The notes: generated from the sequence alone by a model not told the origin. A DNA stretch of 64,000 nucleotides from DAHUYF01 sp035623985 (GCA_035623985.1 DASPSJ010000114.1:62001-126000), one strand, 5' to 3'. Counted from the first letter of the stretch, positions 7,584 through 19,449 are shown. Translations and numbers: made by a program.

Positions 7584-9224
7584 TTACGCATCGATCTTGG
7601 CAGTCGCTGCGAGCTTGGCCAAGGCCTGTGGCGTGTCGATGTCGGTGAGCACGGCATCGCTTTCCATCTCGACCTCGGCCACCAGCTCGGGATGGGCGGC
7701 GATGAGGTCGCGGGCGCCGACGTCGCCGGAAACCGTCGCCAGCTCGGCGAAGAGCTGCTTGCCCAGCAATACCGGGTTGCCGCGCTTGCCGCGGCGGGTG
7801 GGAACGCAGAGGACGCGGCCTTCGACCGGATTGAAGGCGCCGATCAGCCGGTCGATGACGGCGGCAGTGACCATCGGCATGTCGCCGAGACAGATGACGG
7901 CGCCGTCAACCGCGTCGGGGAGCGCGGCAAGCCCGCGTTTCACCGAGGTGGAAAGGCCCTGGGCGTGGTCGGGGTTGTGAACGAAGCGCGCCGCGAGCCC
8001 GGCCAGCGCCGCTTCGACCTTCTCCCGCTGATGGCCGGTGACCACCACCAGCGGATTGGCCTCGGACGCCGCGACCGCTTCGGCGACGCGCCGCACCATG
8101 GGCTTGCCGTCGATGCCGATGAGCAGCTTGTTGAGCGTTCCCATGCGCCGCGACTGGCCGGCGGCCAGCACCAGCCCGGCAATGCGCGGCGCCTGCGGCG
8201 CGTGCTTGGCCGCCTCGGCCGCCACCTTGGCGCGCGGCAAGGGTCGCGTCGGGATGTCGGCGAGCAGGCCGCCCACCCCCATGCGCATGATCTCGCCCGG
8301 CCCTGCGGGCAGGTCCGCCAGCAGGCGCTGGAGCACCCAGTCGAAGCCGTTGACCTTGGGCGAGCGGGCGCAGCCCGGCAGCCCCAACACCGGCACCGTG
8401 CCGCGCCGGCCCAGCAGCAGCAGATTGCCGGGATCGACCGGCATGCCGAAATGCTCGATGACGCCGCCCGCCGTCGTGATCGCCGCAGGGATGACATCGC
8501 GCCGGTCGACGATGGCCGAGGCGCCGGCGATCAGCACCAGCTCGGCGCCCTCGGCGAGGGCGGCGGCGATTTCGGGCGCCAGCGCCGCGACGGCGTGCTC
8601 GCAGCGGCGCTCGAGCGGGAGCGAGCTGCCGAGCGCTTCCAGCCGGTCGCGCGTTGCCGCGACCGTCTTGTCGAGGACGCTCTCCTTCAAGCCGGAAAGC
8701 CGCGTCTGGATCAACGCCACGCGCGTCTCGCGAAACGGCGCCACGGAGAAGAGCGGGCCGCCCGCCGCCGCCTCAAGGCAGGCCGCCACCGATTGGCGCC
8801 GCACGGCGAAGGGAATGATCTTGACGGTCGCCACCATCTGCTTCGGCGCCACCATCGCATAGGGCTCGATGGTGGCCAGCGTGATGGTCTCGTCGACGAG
8901 GTTGAAACGGTCGATCCGCGCGCGGTCGAAGACAAGGAGTCCAGCGGCTTGCGCGAAGAGATTGACACGGCCGGTGAAGGGCGGGGCGAGGCTGACATGG
9001 CGGCCGGCGAGCGGGCGCGCAAGCTCGGCGGCGGCGGCGTTCTCGTCGATGTCGTCGGGCTCGAGACGGGCGGCGACGACGGTGCGGCGGCCGGCGGATT
9101 TGAGCGCCGCGACATCTTCGGCGCTGAGCACGCGGCCTTTCCGCAGGCTGCGGTCGCCGGCCTTGAGCGAATGGGCGAGCACCGCGCCGACGGCCTCGTC
9201 GACGGGGACCTCGCCGAATTTCAT
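7584..9224 (-). CDS. molybdopterin-binding / MocA-type cytidylyltransferase fusion
   Basis: A 546-residue two-domain protein. Residues 1 to about 330 resemble a MoeA/MogA-type molybdopterin-binding unit (GEVPVDEAVGAVLAHSLKAG, later ELVLIAGASAIVDRRDVIPA). From about residue 348 a GT-A-fold NTP transferase of the MobA/MocA group begins, with LAAGQSRRMG and GDMPM near residue 448. MocA adds CMP to molybdopterin to make the MCD cofactor used by xanthine-dehydrogenase-family enzymes. The start overlaps the upstream XdhC gene by ATGA. An in-frame extension to 9392 would only translate that gene out of frame. Its place at the end of the cox cluster fits cofactor supply for CoxL. Confidence 0.85.
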   Translation of the reverse strand: MKFGEVPVDEAVGAVLAHSLKAGDRSLRKGRVLSAEDVAALKSAGRRTVVAARLEPDDIDENAAAAELARPLAGRHVSLAPPFTGRVNLFAQAAGLLVFDRARIDRFNLVDETITLATIEPYAMVAPKQMVATVKIIPFAVRRQSVAACLEAAAGGPLFSVAPFRETRVALIQTRLSGLKESVLDKTVAATRDRLEALGSSLPLERRCEHAVAALAPEIAAALAEGAELVLIAGASAIVDRRDVIPAAITTAGGVIEHFGMPVDPGNLLLLGRRGTVPVLGLPGCARSPKVNGFDWVLQRLLADLPAGPGEIMRMGVGGLLADIPTRPLPRAKVAAEAAKHAPQAPRIAGLVLAAGQSRRMGTLNKLLIGIDGKPMVRRVAEAVAASEANPLVVVTGHQREKVEAALAGLAARFVHNPDHAQGLSTSVKRGLAALPDAVDGAVICLGDMPMVTAAVIDRLIGAFNPVEGRVLCVPTRRGKRGNPVLLGKQLFAELATVSGDVGARDLIAAHPELVAEVEMESDAVLTDIDTPQALAKLAATAKIDA

Positions 9225-9937
9225 GCCGCCTCGCGGTCGTTCTGCGCCTCGCTGCGCAGCACCTGGGTGATCTCGGCCATGATGGCAATGGCGATCTCGG
9301 CCGGCGAGATGGCGCCGATATCGAGTCCGACCGGCCCATGGATGCGCGCGAGATCCGCTTCGCCGAAGCCGAGCGCGGTGAGCCGCTTGCACCGCGCCGC
9401 ATGGGTCTTCTTCGAGCCCAGCGCGCCGATATAGAACGCATCCGAGCGCAGCGCCGCCGCCAGCGCGGGATCGTCGAGCTTGGGGTCGTGCGTCAAGGTG
9501 ACGATGGCGGTGCGCCGGTTGGGCTTGAGCTTTTCCAGCGCCTCATCCGGCCAATCGGTCGAGAGCGTCAGGTCGGGGAAGCGCTCATCGCTGGCAAAGG
9601 CGGTGCGGGGATCGATGACGGTGACGAGATAGCCGGTAAGCGCCGCCATGCGCGCCAGCGGCTGAGCGATATGCACGGCGCCAACGATGATACAGCGCAG
9701 CCGCGGATTGAAGACCTCGACAAAGACCGGGCCTTGAGCCGTGTCGACGGTGGTGCTGCGGTCTTCGGTCACGGCCTTGCGAATGGCCGTAAGCGTGGCC
9801 GCGTCGAGCGCCAAATCGCCGCTTGTTTCAGAGCCTTGCAAGAAACTTTGAAGGCCGCTCGTGAGGTGCGTGACCAGCACCGCAGCGCGGCCGGCACGGC
9901 TCGCAGCAAGCGCCTGTTCCAGGAGCGGCAGCTTCAT
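9221..9937 (-). CDS. XdhC family protein, Rossmann domain half
   Basis: A 238-residue protein whose second half is the XdhC Rossmann domain: CIIVGAVHIAQPLARMAA is the dinucleotide-binding turn, VTVIDPRTAFAS strand 2, VTLTHDPKLDDPAL and YIGALGSKKTHAARCKRL the family signatures, ending with a conserved GLDIGAISPAEIAIAI helix. XdhC proteins bind molybdenum cofactor and deliver it, sulfurated, to xanthine-dehydrogenase-type enzymes. It is coupled by ATGA overlaps on both sides. The N-terminal XdhC domain is a separate gene just upstream, as in CoxF/CoxI arrangements. Confidence 0.88.
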   Translation of the reverse strand: MKLPLLEQALAASRAGRAAVLVTHLTSGLQSFLQGSETSGDLALDAATLTAIRKAVTEDRSTTVDTAQGPVFVEVFNPRLRCIIVGAVHIAQPLARMAALTGYLVTVIDPRTAFASDERFPDLTLSTDWPDEALEKLKPNRRTAIVTLTHDPKLDDPALAAALRSDAFYIGALGSKKTHAARCKRLTALGFGEADLARIHGPVGLDIGAISPAEIAIAIMAEITQVLRSEAQNDREAA

Positions 9938-10254
9938 TCGACGCGCTCGACGAAGACCTGGATCTTGCCGCCGCAGGCGAGGCCCACTTCCCAGGCGCGC
10001 TCATTGCTGACGCCGAAGCTCAAGAGGCGCGGCTGGCCGTCGGCGATGCTTTTGAGTCCCTCCTCGATCACCGCGCCTTCGACGCAGCCGCCGGAGACCG
10101 AGCCGATGAAGCCGCCGGATTGCTCCAGCGCCAGCTTGGCGCCGACCGGACGAGGCGATGAGCCCCACGTCGACACGACCGTCGCCAGCGCCACGCCCTT
10201 GCCGGCGGCGCGCCAATCCGCCGCCTGCTGGAGGATCTCTTCATTGTCGCCCAT
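9934..10254 (-). CDS. XdhC/CoxI family protein, N-terminal domain only
   Basis: A 106-residue protein equal to the short XdhC_CoxI domain. The signatures are ATVVSTWGSSPRPVGAKLA, GSVSGGCVEGAVIEE and VGLACGGKIQVFVE. The conserved Cys residues in GGCVEG and LACGG are present. It works with the Rossmann-domain partner encoded 4 bp overlapping downstream to load the molybdenum cofactor. It lies 4 bp after coxE in the same operon. Confidence 0.9.
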   Translation of the reverse strand: MGDNEEILQQAADWRAAGKGVALATVVSTWGSSPRPVGAKLALEQSGGFIGSVSGGCVEGAVIEEGLKSIADGQPRLLSFGVSNERAWEVGLACGGKIQVFVERVE

Positions 10255-10258
10255 GCTC

Positions 10259-11449
10259 TCACCCCGCTTCCCGCCAAGCCGCCGCCGCCTCCAGGCGGCG
10301 CGGCCCCGGCCGGGTCAATGCCACGACCAACTCTTCCAGGCTCTCCAGGCTGTGCACCGGACGGAACTCGTCCACATGCGGCAGGATTGCCTTCATGCCT
10401 AGTGATTTTGGCGCGAAACCCTCATAACGCAACAGGGGGTTCAGCCAGATCAGCCGGCGGCTCGATTTGTGCAGCCGGTCCATCTCCCGCCCGATGCCGA
10501 CGCCGGCGTCGCGGTCGAGCCCGTCGGTGATCAGCAGCACGACCGCGCCCTGGCCCAGCACGCGGCGCGACCAGCGCCGATTGAACTCGGCGAGGCACTG
10601 GCCAATGCGGGTGCCGCCCGACCAGTCCTCCACCGCGTCCACCACCCGGTCGAGCGCCACATCCACGTCCTTTGCCCGCAGGAAGCGGGTGATGTTGGTG
10701 AGCCTTGTGCCGAAGAGGAAAGTGTGGACGCGGTCGCGGTCGTTGGTGACGGCGTGCATGAAATGCAGGAAGAGCCGGCTGTAGCGGCTCATCGAGCCCG
10801 AGATGTCGCAGAGCACGACCAGCGGCGGCGGCCGGCGGCGGCGGCGCTTGCGCTTGAGGCTCAGGAGGTCGCTCGAGCGTAGCTGGGCGCGCAAGGTGGC
10901 GCGCATGTCGGTGCGGTCGCCGCGCGGATCGGGCGCGAAGCGGCGCGTCGGCACGTCGGCGAGCGGCAGCACCATGCGGCGTATGGCGGCCTTCGCCTGG
11001 GCCACCTCGGCGTTCGACATCTTCTCGAAATCCGTCTTCCGCAGCATCTCGCGCTCGGAGAAGGTCATGGCGGCGTCGACCTCGATCTCGGTCTCGCGCG
11101 ATCGCTCCTCGCCGGTGCCGGCGCCGGCATGCAGCGCCTCGGCGAGCCGGCGGCTCATCTCCTCGCCGGGTTCGGCGGCGCGCAACACCGGCAGCATCAG
11201 CGCCATCATCTTCTCCAGCAGCTCGGGGTTGCGCCAGAAGATGTGGAAGGCCTGGTCGAACAGCTCGCGCTGGTCCCTGCGGTTGACGAAGACGGCGTGC
11301 AGCGTCCAGTAGAAATCGCCGCGGTCGGCAATGCCGACGGCGCGCACCGCTTCCACCGCCGCCAACACCTTGCCCGGTCCGATCGGCAACCCCGCGGCGC
11401 GCAAGGTGCGCGCGAAATACATGATGTTGGCAAGCAGCCGCCCGGCCAT
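10259..11449 (-). CDS. coxE: CoxE-type VWA domain protein
   Basis: A 396-residue cytosolic protein. The N-terminal half is the CoxE helical region (FARTLRAAGLPIGPGKVLAA, then LHAVFVNRRDQRELFDQAF). The C-terminal half is a von Willebrand A domain with the MIDAS motif in LCDISGSMSRYS and a later ITDGLDRD. A basic KRKRRRRR run precedes the VWA domain. CoxE pairs with the AAA ATPase CoxD during maturation of the CuSMo centre in CO dehydrogenase; in other hydroxylases the pair is thought to act as a chaperone. The gene overlaps coxD by one base (TGATG). Confidence 0.9.
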   Translation of the reverse strand: MAGRLLANIMYFARTLRAAGLPIGPGKVLAAVEAVRAVGIADRGDFYWTLHAVFVNRRDQRELFDQAFHIFWRNPELLEKMMALMLPVLRAAEPGEEMSRRLAEALHAGAGTGEERSRETEIEVDAAMTFSEREMLRKTDFEKMSNAEVAQAKAAIRRMVLPLADVPTRRFAPDPRGDRTDMRATLRAQLRSSDLLSLKRKRRRRRPPPLVVLCDISGSMSRYSRLFLHFMHAVTNDRDRVHTFLFGTRLTNITRFLRAKDVDVALDRVVDAVEDWSGGTRIGQCLAEFNRRWSRRVLGQGAVVLLITDGLDRDAGVGIGREMDRLHKSSRRLIWLNPLLRYEGFAPKSLGMKAILPHVDEFRPVHSLESLEELVVALTRPGPRRLEAAAAWREAG

Positions 11450-12363
11450 CAGCCGGCCGCCGCAAGCTCCTGCTTCACCTGGGTGAGCAGGCGCTGCGCC
11501 TCCGAGCCCTGGATCTTGGCGATGTCATCCTGGTATTTCAGCAGCACGCCGAGGGTGTCGTTGATCGCCTCGGGCGTCAGCGCCAGCACGTCGAGCTGGG
11601 TCAGCGCATGCGCCCAGTCGATGGTCTCGGCAACCCCCGGCAGCTTGAACAACTCGGTGGTGGCGCGCAGCTTCTGGACGAAGGCGACGACCTCGCGCGA
11701 CAGGCTCTCGGCGGCGCCCGGCGCCTTCACCTTGAGAATCTCGAGCTCGCGCTCGGCGTCGGGGTAATCGACCCAGAAATAGAAGCAGCGGCGCTTCAGC
11801 GCGTCGTGGATCTCGCGCGTGCGGTTGGAGGTGATGACGACGATGGGCGGTGATGCCGCCTTCACCGTGCCGATCTCGGGGATGGTGATCTGGAAGTCGG
11901 AGAGGACCTCGAGAAGATAGGCCTCGAACGGCTCGTCGGTGCGGTCGAGCTCGTCGATCAGCAGCACCGGCGGCCCCGCAAGCTCGGGCTCGAGCGCCTG
12001 CAGCAGCGGGCGCTTGATCAGGAAGCGGTCGGAGAAGATCTCCTCCTCGACGGTCTCGCGGCTCTCGTTGCCGGCCTCGGCGAGGCGGATCTCGATCATC
12101 TGGCGGGCGTAATTCCACTCATAGACCGCCGAGGCGACATCGAGGCCCTCATAGCATTGCAGCCGGATGAGCCGGCGGCCCAGCGTCTCGGCCAGCACCT
12201 TGGCGATCTCGGTCTTGCCGACCCCGGCCTCGCCCTCGAGGAAGAGCGGCCGATTGAGGGTGAGCGCGAGATAGACGGCGGTGGCAAGGCTGCGGTCGCC
12301 GACATACTTGCCGCGGCGCAACAGCTCCAGCGTGTCGCCGACCGAGGCGGGCAGGGCGGGCAT
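11449..12363 (-). CDS. coxD: CoxD-type MoxR AAA+ ATPase
   Basis: A 304-residue MoxR-family ATPase. Walker A is GEAGVGKTE near residue 44, Walker B LLIDELDRTD near residue 134, sensor 1 the Asn in VVITSNRTRE, and an arginine-finger region ALKRRCFYFWVDYP follows. CoxD ATPases unfold or remodel the apo large subunit so that its metal site can be completed. The gene is directly coupled to coxE. A strong hairpin lies between it and coxM upstream. Confidence 0.92.
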   Translation of the reverse strand: MPALPASVGDTLELLRRGKYVGDRSLATAVYLALTLNRPLFLEGEAGVGKTEIAKVLAETLGRRLIRLQCYEGLDVASAVYEWNYARQMIEIRLAEAGNESRETVEEEIFSDRFLIKRPLLQALEPELAGPPVLLIDELDRTDEPFEAYLLEVLSDFQITIPEIGTVKAASPPIVVITSNRTREIHDALKRRCFYFWVDYPDAERELEILKVKAPGAAESLSREVVAFVQKLRATTELFKLPGVAETIDWAHALTQLDVLALTPEAINDTLGVLLKYQDDIAKIQGSEAQRLLTQVKQELAAAG

Positions 12364-12421
12364 CAGGGTCCGTTCCGAGTGACGGGACGAGTTCTAGGAG
12401 ATCATGCGCGAGATGGCAATT

Positions 12422-12452
12422 TCCCTCTCTCCTCCGTGGGAGGAGAGAGGGA
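12422..12452. repeat. perfect hairpin between coxM and coxD
   Basis: A 13-bp perfect inverted repeat with a GTG triloop: CCCTCTCTCCTCC at 12423-12435 and its exact complement at 12439-12451, extendable by one more A-T pair to 12422/12452. No T tract follows on the minus strand, so it does not look like a simple terminator. It could be a dispersed palindromic element, or an mRNA stability or attenuation structure that sets coxSLM apart from coxDE. Confidence 0.6.
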
Positions 12453-12475
12453 GGACACGTGGTCTCAAAGCGGCG

Positions 12476-13270
<795 letters not shown>

Positions 13271-13282
13271 GGCTTCGCTCCC

Positions 13283-15654
<2,372 letters not shown>

Positions 15655-15655
<1 letters not shown>

Positions 15656-16137
15656 TATCCGGCCCTCCCCATCGCCTCGGCGCCGGCCTTGATCGCCTTC
15701 ACGATGTTATGATAGCCGGTGCAGCGGCAGATATTGCCTTCGAGCCATTCGCGGATCTGGCGCTCGGTCGGGTTCTTGTGTCGCTTGGCGAAGTCCACGG
15801 CGCTCATCACCATTCCCGGGGTGCAGAAGCCGCATTGCAGCCCGTGATGCTCGCGGAAGGCCTCTTGCATCGGGTGCAGCGCGTCGCCGCCGGCGAGCCC
15901 TTCGATGGTGGTCACGTGCGCGCCGTCGGCCTGCAGCGCCAGCAGCGTGCAGCTCTTCACGGAATCGCCGTTCATATGCACGACGCAGGCGCCGCATTGG
16001 CTGGTGTCGCAGCCGACATGGGTCCCGGTGAGAGCGAGCTGCTCGCGCAGGAGCTGGACGAGAAGGGTGCGCGGCTCGACGGTGGCTGTGACCGATTTGC
16101 CGTTCACCGTAAGGGTCACGGTGGCCATGGATTTCAC
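15655..16137 (-). CDS. coxS: CoxS-like 2Fe-2S small subunit
   Basis: A 160-residue iron-sulfur subunit with two [2Fe-2S] sites: a plant-ferredoxin-type set (GCDTSQCGACVVHMNG and a later Cys in SCTLLALQADG) and the helical C-terminal set (CGFCTPGMVMSA and NICRCTGYHNIVKAI). All eight cluster Cys are present. Met4 (MATVTLTVNGK) is an equally good start. The subunit moves electrons from the Mo centre of CoxL to the FAD of CoxM. It heads the coxSLM order, 120 bp after coxG. Confidence 0.93.
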
Positions 16138-16257
16138 TCCCTTGTATTCGTTGTCCCTACCGTTTCTCGCGACGCCGTGCCGGTCAAGGCCGCCCGGAGC
16201 GCCGCGGGGACGAGGATAGGGCGAGTTTCGTGCGCCGGAGGCGCCCGGTCAAGCCGG

Positions 16258-16842
16258 TCAATGCCCGCCGAGCGTGAAGAGATAGAGCAGCACCGCGACG
16301 ATGATCACCAGCCCCGTCACCCACACCGCCGGGGGGAGCCGGAACGCGGGAGCGGCGGCCGGTGCGGGCGGGGGAGCCGCTGCCTCGGCGGCGGGGGCGA
16401 CGGCGGCGCCCACCGCGGCGGAGAAGCGCGCGAAGAAATCCTCCGCCATCTTGCGCGCGGTGGCGTCGATCAGGCGCGAGCCGATCTGCGCCAGCTTGCC
16501 GCCGACATGCGCCTCGACGGCATAGCTGAGCTTGGTGCCGCCATCGGCATCGCTGAGCTTGACGGTGGCGCCGCCCTTGGCGAAGCCCGCGGCGCCGCCG
16601 CTGCCTTCGCCGGTGATCTTGTAGCCGTTGGGCGGATCGAGGTCGGAGAGCGTCACCTTGCCGCCGAAGCGCGCCTTCACCGGACCGACCTTGGCGGTGA
16701 CCTTGGCCTGCAGCTCGGTGTCGGAGAGCTTCTCGATCTCCTCGCAGCCCGGGATGGATTGCTTCAGGATCTCGGGGTCGTTGAGCGCGGCCCACACCTT
16801 CTGGCGCGGTGCGGGGATCAGGAACTCTCCGGTCATGTCCAT
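16258..16842 (-). CDS. coxG: CoxG-like membrane-anchored SRPBCC protein
   Basis: A 194-residue protein. Residues 1 to about 145 match CoxG: the start MDMTGEFLIPAPRQKVWAAL, then PEILKQSIPGCEEIEKLSD and VKARFGGKVTLSDLDPP. An Ala/Pro-rich linker (about 145-168) leads to a C-terminal transmembrane helix (WVTGLVIIVAVLLYLF). CoxG anchors CO dehydrogenase to the membrane. Here the anchor would hold the hydroxylase near the quinone pool. It is the first gene of the leftward cluster, with the 66-bp repeat about 80 bp upstream. Confidence 0.9.
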   Translation of the reverse strand: MDMTGEFLIPAPRQKVWAALNDPEILKQSIPGCEEIEKLSDTELQAKVTAKVGPVKARFGGKVTLSDLDPPNGYKITGEGSGGAAGFAKGGATVKLSDADGGTKLSYAVEAHVGGKLAQIGSRLIDATARKMAEDFFARFSAAVGAAVAPAAEAAAPPPAPAAAPAFRLPPAVWVTGLVIIVAVLLYLFTLGGH

Positions 16843-16924
16843 GACGGCTTTCCTCCGGGCGTTTCTTGAGCGGCGGCGAGCCTATCGCGCGCGCGTCGGG
16901 CGGGCAAGAATGGAGGCGCGAGAC

Positions 16925-16990
16925 GGCGCCGCGCCGGGGATTGCGCTTGACGGGTGGGACGCCAGGGCTTAAGCCCCCGCCCGGTTCCGC
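16925..16990 (+). repeat. 66-bp direct repeat, copy 1
   Basis: This block recurs at 34121-34186 in the same orientation with a single mismatch (position 7, G here and A there). Inside it lies a hairpin: a 7-bp outer stem (16951-16957 with 16977-16983, one G-T pair), a one-sided bulge, and the palindrome GGGCTTAAGCCC at 16965-16976. It sits between coxG and a ruined isomerase gene. It could be a dispersed palindromic element of this genome or a recombination boundary. Confidence 0.9.
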
Positions 16991-16994
16991 GGAA

Positions 16995-17251
16995 GAGACA
17001 GTGCCGGCGGAGACGATTGAACCACTGTGCGCGCTGCGCAAGCGCGAAGAGTGACTTTTTGTGCTCGATGCCGGCGGAAGCGCGGCATCGAAGCCTATGC
17101 GCCGACCGACAATGTACCGGAGCTCTCTGCGCGCACCGATGGCGAAGGCCGGCCGGCTGTCTTTTCGGAGTGGTTGAGAGCGAGCCGCGCCGCTGCTGAT
17201 GACGGTATTTTCGTGCCGTCGGTGCGCGGCGGTATGCTGGCCGGCGTATGA
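16995..17251 (+). pseudogene. remnant of a SIS sugar-phosphate isomerase gene
   Basis: This stretch is a decayed relative of the intact isomerase gene at 40057-40659. From about 17001 the frame reads VPAETIEPLCALRKREE, then a TGA stop at 17052-17054, then LFVLDAGGSA, matching the intact protein's IVEGLAALRERGGRLFILGVGGSA. About 40 bp that encode the residues between GSA and CGIE are then missing with a frame change. From 17084 the new frame reads GIEAYAPTDNVPELSART onward; by eye 29 of 51 residues equal the intact protein. Homology stops at about 17240. No start codon or C-terminal half remains, so it cannot make an enzyme. Confidence 0.85.
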
Positions 17252-17295
17252 GGTATCCCTCTGGCCGCTGTGAGACCAGCGGCGCGCGAAAACCG

Positions 17296-18378
17296 TCAAG
17301 GTTGCGGGGTCTGTTTCACCTCGCTGCTCGGGCGAACCGCTTCCCTGTGCTCATAACTGCGCGACGCCCTTGCGTGGGGGAGCGGTGGCAAAGGGGGCCG
17401 ATAGGCGGAGAATTCACCGCGTAGCTGTTGAACGAGAAATAGCGGGCGTCTTCGTGCATCATCTAATGTTCGCCAGAGGTATTCCCCAAGAACGCCAAGC
17501 ATCATAAGCTGCAAGCCGCCGAGCAGAAGCACCAGCACGCTCAGTTGGGTCAATCCCGGAACGAGGGTGCCGTATAAGATGCGGTTGATGATCTGAACCG
17601 CCATGAACAGGAACGTCAGCGCGGCGATGATTATGCCGACAAGCGAGCCGATCCGTATCGGCAGCATCGAAAACGACACGATGATGTCGACAGCCGCTCT
17701 CAGCTTGCGTTGAAATGACCATTTCGAACGCCCGACCTCGCGCCTTTGCCGCTGGTAGGCGATTTGCGTCTGCCGAAAGCCGGTAAAAAGCGCAAGAGTG
17801 GTAATGCTGCGATTTCGCTCGGGAAAAGCGTTGAGAGCGTCGACCACGATGCGATCGAGGAGACAAAAGCCGCCGCTCCCCGATGCGGGAAAATTCGGCA
17901 GGGCAATGCGGCGAATGGTCGCCGCGAATACCCGCGAGAAGAAGCGGTCTGCCGCAGGATCGTCCCGGGCCGCGCGCACCGCCCAAACCACATGAAAACC
18001 CTCGCGCCATCGCTCCAGCAGGCGCGGGATCTCCCGTGGGTGGTCCTGCAAGTCCCCGGCGATTACAACCGCAGCATCGCCGTCTGCGAACTGCAGACCC
18101 GCCGAGTCGGCGATGGCGCCGCCGTAATTGCGCGAGAGCTGAATGATCTTCACGCGGGGATCAACGGTATTGGCTTCGCAGAGCAGCGCAAAGGTGTCGT
18201 CACTGCTGCCGTCGTCAACGAAGAGGAATTCCCAGGCGAAGCCGACCGTTCCATCGGCCATCTGCCGCAGCGCATCGCACATCGGACGAACGTTCCCGCT
18301 TTCATTATAGACGGGGACGATCACCGAGATTAGCGGCGAATTGTCGGAGTGATTTTGGGCGGTGCTAGGCATGTCCAT
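17296..18378 (-). CDS. family 2 glycosyltransferase, GtrB/DPM-like, membrane anchored
   Basis: A 360-residue enzyme. The GT-A domain starts SVIVPVYNESGNVRPM, has FLFVDDGSSDDTF and the nucleotide/metal motif VIAGDLQDHP, and ends with a VGRSKWSFQRKL segment typical of polyprenyl-phosphate glycosyltransferases. Two C-terminal transmembrane helices follow (SLVGIIIAALTFLFMAV and SVLVLLLGGLQLMML). Such enzymes charge undecaprenyl phosphate with a sugar for later transfer in the periplasm. Met at 18378 or 18372 begins the domain; the longer frame to 18450 overlaps the next gene. It is the last gene of the leftward operon 22930-17296. Confidence 0.88.
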   Translation of the reverse strand: MDMPSTAQNHSDNSPLISVIVPVYNESGNVRPMCDALRQMADGTVGFAWEFLFVDDGSSDDTFALLCEANTVDPRVKIIQLSRNYGGAIADSAGLQFADGDAAVVIAGDLQDHPREIPRLLERWREGFHVVWAVRAARDDPAADRFFSRVFAATIRRIALPNFPASGSGGFCLLDRIVVDALNAFPERNRSITTLALFTGFRQTQIAYQRQRREVGRSKWSFQRKLRAAVDIIVSFSMLPIRIGSLVGIIIAALTFLFMAVQIINRILYGTLVPGLTQLSVLVLLLGGLQLMMLGVLGEYLWRTLDDARRRPLFLVQQLRGEFSAYRPPLPPLPHARASRSYEHREAVRPSSEVKQTPQP

Positions 18379-18416
18379 ACGATCTCCGTTGCGGACGCCA
18401 AGACATAGCGGCAACA

Positions 18417-19391
18417 TCAGCCGATACGCTCGGCAACCGCGACATGACAACGGCGATTGCGGCCCTCCCGACCAAGGTCGCGAAGCAGGGCGGTCGTCTC
18501 GTCAAGATGCGCAACATCGCTCGTGGCGATCAGTTCTTTGTGCCGCATCCAGCCCAGTACCATCGCCAGCAATGATGTTCCACGGACAGAATTAACCCTC
18601 AGGCCATTGCGGCTCAACATGGCGACCAGCTCCGCCTCCGTGAAGCAACGGGTGCGCATCGTCGCGTCGCCCTCGCCGTCGACAATCGAATGAGAATGGC
18701 TCGAGTCGAGCATCGGCGCGATTCCGTGATAAAGGAGCCGGAGGAACAGCCCTCCCTCGTAATCGCGCTCGGAGAGAAGCATTTTTCCCCCGCGCTTGAG
18801 AACACGCACGCACTCGCGCAGACCGCGCTCGTAATCATCGTTGAGGTAATAGAGACTCTCGATTGCCAGCACTGTCGAGGCGCAGCCAGTGGCAAGTGGC
18901 AAGGATCTTGCGTCTGCCTCCAGTAGCAATACGCGTTCCAACCAGTCGGGAGCCTCTGCTTTTATCCGTGAGCGGAGGCGAGCAAGCGCTTCCGCGACCG
19001 CGTCAACGACAACGACGCGCTGGAATCCCTGCTCGAGCCAAGGCCGTGTATTTCGACCATCGCCGCCGCCGACATCGACGATGACTGCTTCCACGGACGG
19101 GGGGCGCACTTCGCGCAGATATTCGTGATAGATCGGCGTGTCCAGCGCGCTCATGGCGTATGGGATTTTTGCTCGTTCCCAGAAATGCGCGCCGCCGAGC
19201 CTCTTATAGATCCTGATGTTATCGTCCTCCTTCGTCATAGGCATACGGACGATCCCCGATTCGACCAGGCCCACATCGGAGCCGTCCTGCCGCACCAGGC
19301 GGTTGTCCCGAAGCGTCAACGCCTGGTCAGTCTGCGGACATCGGAGGATTTCCAACGCCCATAAAGGAAGATCGGCGAATCGATCGGTCAC
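18417..19391 (-). CDS. class I SAM-dependent methyltransferase
   Basis: A 324-residue protein from a GTG at 19391; an ATG at 19499 would add a low-quality leader and overlap the upstream gene by 50 bp. The first part (LWALEILRCPQTDQALTLRD) resembles the Trm112-like lead seen before many sugar or lipid methyltransferases. The methyltransferase core has VIVDVGGGDGRNTRPWLE (motif I), VVVVDAVAEAL (motif II acidic residue) and LLEADARSLPLATG (motif III), followed by a FTEAELVAMLSRNGL C-terminal block typical of Methyltransf_11 enzymes. The substrate is unknown; context suggests a glycan or its precursor. Confidence 0.8.
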   Translation of the reverse strand: MTDRFADLPLWALEILRCPQTDQALTLRDNRLVRQDGSDVGLVESGIVRMPMTKEDDNIRIYKRLGGAHFWERAKIPYAMSALDTPIYHEYLREVRPPSVEAVIVDVGGGDGRNTRPWLEQGFQRVVVVDAVAEALARLRSRIKAEAPDWLERVLLLEADARSLPLATGCASTVLAIESLYYLNDDYERGLRECVRVLKRGGKMLLSERDYEGGLFLRLLYHGIAPMLDSSHSHSIVDGEGDATMRTRCFTEAELVAMLSRNGLRVNSVRGTSLLAMVLGWMRHKELIATSDVAHLDETTALLRDLGREGRNRRCHVAVAERIG

Positions 19392-19449
19392 GAATGCCTG
19401 TCCCGGTAATGGACATGCTTGACGCTGATCCGGTTCCGAGGCGGCGCGT

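Noticed and set aside
7272..9434. A 720-codon open frame on the plus strand
   Set aside because: It lies opposite the molybdopterin/MocA fusion gene and has no recognisable domain; the minus-strand gene carries LAAGQSRRMG and GDMPM.
12422..12452. Reading the strong hairpin as a rho-independent terminator
   Set aside because: No run of T follows the stem on either strand, and coxD and coxE downstream belong to the same functional set.
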